Shown here piece after piece: positions 6,357 through 9,057 of a stretch of 9,057 nt of DNA (the first letter of the stretch is position 1; each line of letters opens with the position of its first letter). Under the pieces are notes generated by a model that made no database searches, had not been told where the DNA came from, and saw only the letters and a program-made list of their open reading frames with translations. A program made the translations under genes and the position numbers. The stretch covers positions 1 through 9,057 of the forward strand of contig CAMLNG010000122.1 of the NCBI GenBank assembly GCA_946481195.1, read 5' to 3'. The DNA is from an uncultured Chromatiaceae bacterium. GTDB lineage: Bacteria > Pseudomonadota > Gammaproteobacteria > Enterobacterales > Alteromonadaceae.

Positions 6357-7241
6357 ATGTCTGAACCATTTTTAGCGTTGTTGCCGCAGCTGTTACAGCT
6401 GATTGAAAGCGCCGACGAACCACTGTCGCTACACGAACTTAGTGCCCGCAGCGGTTATTCGGCCTGGCATTTGCACCGGCAGTTCCGCTTACACTGCGGC
6501 ATCCCGTTGCAAAGTTATCAGCGGTTACTGAAACTGCAACGCGCGGCCAGTGCACTGGCGTACCGGCAAACGCCGGTCACCGAACTGGCGCTGGACGCCG
6601 GTTATCAAAATGCCGAAAGTTTCAGCCGCGCTTTTGCCCGCTGGTTAGGTCAGGCGCCGGTGCAATTTCGCCAGCAGCCGGACTGGTTGTATTGGGCTGA
6701 ACAAACGGCGCAACTGAACCACATTGCCATAACCGATACGCCGGCAAATTCCGCCTCGGCCCTTGCCGCTGTGCGGGTTGAACAACGCAACTGCACCTTG
6801 TTATTGCAATGGCTGCATCAGGGGCCGCCGGCCACGATCGGTCACAATATCCGGCGTTTTATTGAATTCCGCCGCGCTAACAAACTGCATCCGAGCCGTT
6901 TCGCCACTTTTAATCTGCTGTACGACGACCCGGTCGATACGGCGGCAGACGAGTATCGTTTTGGTCTGGCACTTGAGCTCAGTGCGCCCCAAACTGAATT
7001 GTTACAAGCACCCGAGTTGAGTTATGTCGAACTGCCGGCTGGTCTTTATGCCCGTCTCGATCACACAGGCCCGGATGCACAGCTGGAACCGCAGATCCGG
7101 GCTTTGTACACTGAACTGCTACCGGCCAAAGGCTGGCTGCCTGCCGATGTGCCATTACTGCTTGAGCGGGTTAGTTTTTTCCCGGATGTACCGGCGCATC
7201 AAGCGCAAACGCGAATTTGGCTCGCGCTTCGGACTGACTGA
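6357..7241 (+). CDS. AraC-family regulator with C-terminal GyrI-like effector domain (Rob-like)
   Basis: A 294-residue transcription regulator. The DNA-binding domain is N-terminal, as in Rob: the first HTH is at about residues 24-43 (LSLHELSARSGYSAWHLHRQF) and the second at about 72-94, with LALDAGYQNAESFSRAFARW. The C-terminal part (about 122-292) resembles the GyrI-like/bacterial regulator effector domain, including GLYARLDHTGP at 229-239 and an LY-x-x-LLP segment near 250-256. Such domains bind small hydrophobic or cationic ligands in related regulators. It is therefore probably a ligand-responsive activator of stress, efflux or metabolic genes; the ligand cannot be read from the sequence. 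AGGA at 6345-6348 lies eight bases before the ATG. A TACAGT sequence at 6321-6326 could be a -10 element, without a convincing -35. It is 87 bp after the receptor gene and 89 bp before the CoA-transferase gene, all in the same direction. Confidence 0.9.
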   Translation: MSEPFLALLPQLLQLIESADEPLSLHELSARSGYSAWHLHRQFRLHCGIPLQSYQRLLKLQRAASALAYRQTPVTELALDAGYQNAESFSRAFARWLGQAPVQFRQQPDWLYWAEQTAQLNHIAITDTPANSASALAAVRVEQRNCTLLLQWLHQGPPATIGHNIRRFIEFRRANKLHPSRFATFNLLYDDPVDTAADEYRFGLALELSAPQTELLQAPELSYVELPAGLYARLDHTGPDAQLEPQIRALYTELLPAKGWLPADVPLLLERVSFFPDVPAHQAQTRIWLALRTD

Positions 7242-7313
7242 CACTGTAGTTGATCAAGGTCAGCATTTCGTATCACTGAACCGGCTACACTGACTGCAGT
7301 TTTAGCCAGTTTT

Positions 7314-7328
7314 TCAGCACGGAGCTGA
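7314..7328 (+). promoter_or_regulatory. small hairpin presenting the ribosome binding site of the CoA-transferase gene
   Basis: TCAGC (7314-7318) and GCTGA (7324-7328) can pair around a loop of ACGGA. The loop holds most of the Shine-Dalgarno GGAG (7321-7324), whose last G is in the stem, and the ATG follows at 7331. The stem is short, so it may be chance; if real it could tune translation. Confidence 0.25.
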
Positions 7329-7330
7329 CC

Positions 7331-8608
7331 ATGAAATACCCCAACGCCGCCAGCGCTTTAAATCTGATTGGCAATCACGAATTTATCTGGAGCCACTCGA
7401 TGGCGGCCACGCCTTACAGCATGTTAGACGCCCTGGCCCAGGTCGCCCGCGACAAACAACAACTCACACTGCTAAGCCTGCATACCGAAAAAAGCGGCGC
7501 TTTGTGTGCACCTGAGCTGGCCGGCCATCTACGCCAACGGGTGTTTTTTGTCGGTGGCCCGACCCGCCCGGCAGTCAATTGTGGACTTGCTGATTACGTG
7601 CCCTGTTTTTTATCGGAAATTCCGAAGTTATTCAGAAGCAAAGAACAACGCGTCGACACCGCCATCATTCAGGTGTCGCCACCCGATAAACATGGCCTCT
7701 GTAGCCTCGGTGTATCGGTGGAAGCCACCCGCGCCGCAATGCAAAACGCCCGGCGTGTGATTGCACAAATCAACCCACGCATGCCCCGCACCCATGGTGA
7801 TTCTTTTGTGCATTTGCAGGATTTCGCTGCGTACGTTGAGCTGGAATCACCAATCCCGCTGCACCTGCCGGCCGAACAGGACCCGGTGACACAACAAATC
7901 GGTGCCAATGTCGCGAGCCTTATTCGTGACGGTGACTGCCTGCAAATGGGTATAGGCGCTATTCCGGATGCGGCGCTGGCTTGCCTTGGCGACCGGCAAA
8001 ACCTCGGCGTGCACACTGAAATGTTCTCAGACGGTGTGTTACCGCTGCTGGAAAAAGGTGTCATCAACAACCGCAACAAGAAAAAACATCCGGGTAAAGT
8101 GGTGACCACTTTTGCCATGGGCAGCCAGGCCCTGTACGACTTTGTCGACGACAACCCGGAAGTAGTATTTTTAGATGTGGCTTATACCAACGACACTGCG
8201 GTGATCCGGCAGAATCCGCAGGTGGTATCGATTAACAGTGCGCTGCAGGTCGATTTATCCGGCCAAATCTGTGCCGATTCGCTTGGGACTAAGATTTACT
8301 CCGGCGTCGGGGGTCAAATGGATTTTGTCCGCGGTGCCGGTTTATCCGAAGGCGGCCGCGCCATTATCGCGCTGCCAAGCACCGCCGCCGGTGGCACAGT
8401 GTCTCGCATCAGTTCGTTATTAAGCCCCGGTGCCGGCGTCGTTACCACCCGCGCCCATGCGCATTACATTGTGACTGAATATGGTGTAGCCAATTTACGC
8501 GCCAGAAGTCTGAATGAGCGCGCCAAAGCATTAATCGACATCGCCGCCCCGCAATTTCGCGAACAGCTGGCGCGTCAGGCGTTTGAGGATTGGGGGTTAA
8601 GGCTCTGA
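7331..8608 (+). CDS. acetyl-CoA hydrolase/CoA-transferase family protein (4-hydroxybutyrate CoA-transferase-like)
   Basis: A 425-residue enzyme of the acetyl-CoA hydrolase/transferase family, which moves CoA between a thioester and a carboxylate such as acetate, butyrate or 4-hydroxybutyrate. The N-terminal half holds VFFVGGPTRPAVN (71-83) and SPPDKHGLCSLG (116-127). The second half has the glycine-rich QMGIGAIPDAAL (205-216), then HTEMFSDG with Glu230 as the expected catalytic glutamate that forms the CoA-glutamyl intermediate in this family. GVGGQMDFVRGA (325-336) is the conserved CoA-site loop. Length fits the 4-hydroxybutyrate CoA-transferase subgroup, including a Shewanella protein of known structure, but the acyl substrate cannot be assigned. 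It should be cytosolic. GGAG at 7321-7324 precedes the ATG by six bases. No thiolase, dehydrogenase or transporter partner is adjacent. The gene lies behind a Rob-like regulator in the same direction. Confidence 0.93.
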   Translation: MKYPNAASALNLIGNHEFIWSHSMAATPYSMLDALAQVARDKQQLTLLSLHTEKSGALCAPELAGHLRQRVFFVGGPTRPAVNCGLADYVPCFLSEIPKLFRSKEQRVDTAIIQVSPPDKHGLCSLGVSVEATRAAMQNARRVIAQINPRMPRTHGDSFVHLQDFAAYVELESPIPLHLPAEQDPVTQQIGANVASLIRDGDCLQMGIGAIPDAALACLGDRQNLGVHTEMFSDGVLPLLEKGVINNRNKKKHPGKVVTTFAMGSQALYDFVDDNPEVVFLDVAYTNDTAVIRQNPQVVSINSALQVDLSGQICADSLGTKIYSGVGGQMDFVRGAGLSEGGRAIIALPSTAAGGTVSRISSLLSPGAGVVTTRAHAHYIVTEYGVANLRARSLNERAKALIDIAAPQFREQLARQAFEDWGLRL

Positions 8609-8618
8609 GCCACACCGG

Positions 8619-8657
8619 GCCGGCAGGATCGCATCGCTTCCCTGCCGGCAGCTGCCG
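8619..8657 (+). terminator. strong GC-rich hairpin after the CoA-transferase gene
   Basis: GCCGGCAGG (8619-8627) and CCTGCCGGC (8641-8649) form a perfect 9-bp stem with a 13-base loop, beginning 11 bases after the stop. No T run follows directly; a T-rich stretch only comes near 8693-8704. An overlapping palindrome, CGGCAGCTGCCG (8646-8657), could pair instead. It probably ends or protects the 3' end of the transcript. Confidence 0.5.
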
Positions 8658-8702
8658 ATGCACTGATTGTGTTAATTTCTGATTTAATTCAGCTTTTCTC
8701 TC

Positions 8703-8732
8703 TTGCCGTACCTGTTATTCCTTAGCTTTAAT
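8703..8732 (+). promoter_or_regulatory. candidate sigma-70 promoter of the substrate-binding protein gene
   Basis: TTGCCG (8703-8708, 4/6 match to -35) and TTTAAT (8727-8732, 5/6 match to -10) are 18 bases apart. Transcription would begin near 8739, about 26 bases before the ATG at 8765. The position after a strong hairpin fits a new transcription unit. Confidence 0.4.
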
Positions 8733-8764
8733 TGCACAAGAACATCCGGTCAGGAATTGATCTC

Positions 8765-9057
8765 ATGCTGCATGACTTTTTGCCTTTTTCGTCGCTGCGC
8801 TTCATCGCTTTGATTTGCAGAGCTGTGATGCTGAGCCTGAGCTGCCTGCTGTTGCTCAGCTGCCAGCCGCAGCAGCAAGTGCAACTGAGGATTGGCACCA
8901 ATCTTTGGCCCGGCTATGAACCGCTCTATGTCGCCCGCGATCGTCAGGTGTTTCAGGGGTTGGATCTGCAATTGATTGAATACCGCGCCGCCGGTCAGGT
9001 GATTAATGGCCTGCGCAAAGGCACTATTAATATGGCTGCGGTGACACTGGATGAAGC
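8765..9057 (+). CDS. ABC-type substrate-binding lipoprotein, NMT1/SsuA-like, 5' part only
   Basis: The first 97 codons of an open frame that runs off the right edge. Residues 1-33 form a lipoprotein signal: Arg12 and Arg19, a hydrophobic core (MLSLSCLLLLS), and a lipobox LLSC with Cys33 as the lipidation site, followed by Gln34 and Pro35, so outer-membrane retention rather than an Asp+2 inner-membrane signal. The mature part begins with VQLRIGTNLWPGYEPLYVAR, followed by LRKGTINMAAVTLDEA near the edge. This is the typical opening of periplasmic binding proteins of the NMT1/SsuA/TauA group, which bind nitrate, sulfonate, pyrimidine precursors or related ligands. The ligand cannot be told from this portion. 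AGGA at 8752-8755 lies nine bases before the chosen ATG; an in-frame ATG at 8828 would leave a signal with no positive charge. Whether permease and ATPase genes follow is not visible. Confidence 0.8.
   Translation, partial: MLHDFLPFSSLRFIALICRAVMLSLSCLLLLSCQPQQQVQLRIGTNLWPGYEPLYVARDRQVFQGLDLQLIEYRAAGQVINGLRKGTINMAAVTLDE

Noticed and set aside
7669..8154. 161-residue minus-strand open frame inside the CoA-transferase gene
   Set aside because: Rich in Cys, Arg and Ser, with no recognisable domain, and fully inside a well-supported gene on the other strand.
8750..8971. 73-residue minus-strand open frame over the start of the substrate-binding protein gene
   Set aside because: The plus strand gives a clear lipoprotein signal and binding-protein N-terminus; the minus frame has no recognisable feature.

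Overview
The window reads as chromosomal DNA from a free-living, probably motile gammaproteobacterium. It carries eight complete protein genes and one cut off by the right edge. The best guess for the lineage is an Alteromonadales-type organism such as Rheinheimera or a relative. That rests on the overall protein flavour (a DUF3297 protein, soluble double-PAS chemotaxis receptors, a Shewanella-like CoA-transferase), a moderate GC content judged by eye, and short intergenic gaps; no database comparison was possible. There is no sign of an IS element, prophage, tRNA, rRNA or CRISPR array.

Layout. Left part (1-910): a small exported protein with two cysteines (105-485, +) ends in a GC-rich hairpin. 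A compact DUF3297 gene (606-854, +) with its own promoter-like sequence follows, and a bidirectional terminator (872-911) separates it from a convergent gene. Centre-left (911-3263): a YdhS-like FAD/NAD(P)-binding oxidoreductase (minus strand) and a short-chain dehydrogenase (plus strand) diverge from a 121-bp spacer, with a good promoter candidate for the oxidoreductase.

Centre (3400-6269): two tandem chemotaxis signal transducers, each exactly 432 residues, each with two PAS domains and a short MCP signalling domain and no membrane segment. They align without gaps at about 76% identity (328/432, counted by hand). They resemble the BdlA and AerC class of cytoplasmic redox or energy sensors. 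A repeat-rich leader with TTAAG half-sites precedes the first copy, and a 272-bp spacer with several inverted repeats separates the two.

Right part (6357-9057): a Rob-like AraC regulator with an N-terminal HTH and a C-terminal GyrI-like domain, then an acetyl-CoA hydrolase/4-hydroxybutyrate CoA-transferase family enzyme. A strong hairpin follows, then the start of a lipoprotein substrate-binding protein of the NMT1/SsuA type.

How they might work together: the two receptors should feed a chemotaxis-type kinase encoded elsewhere, and their PAS1 domains have diverged most, which suggests different inputs. The AraC regulator could control the CoA-transferase 89 bp downstream, but that is only inferred from position. 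I see no clear novel multi-gene system. The receptor duplication with its structured flanks is the most notable part.
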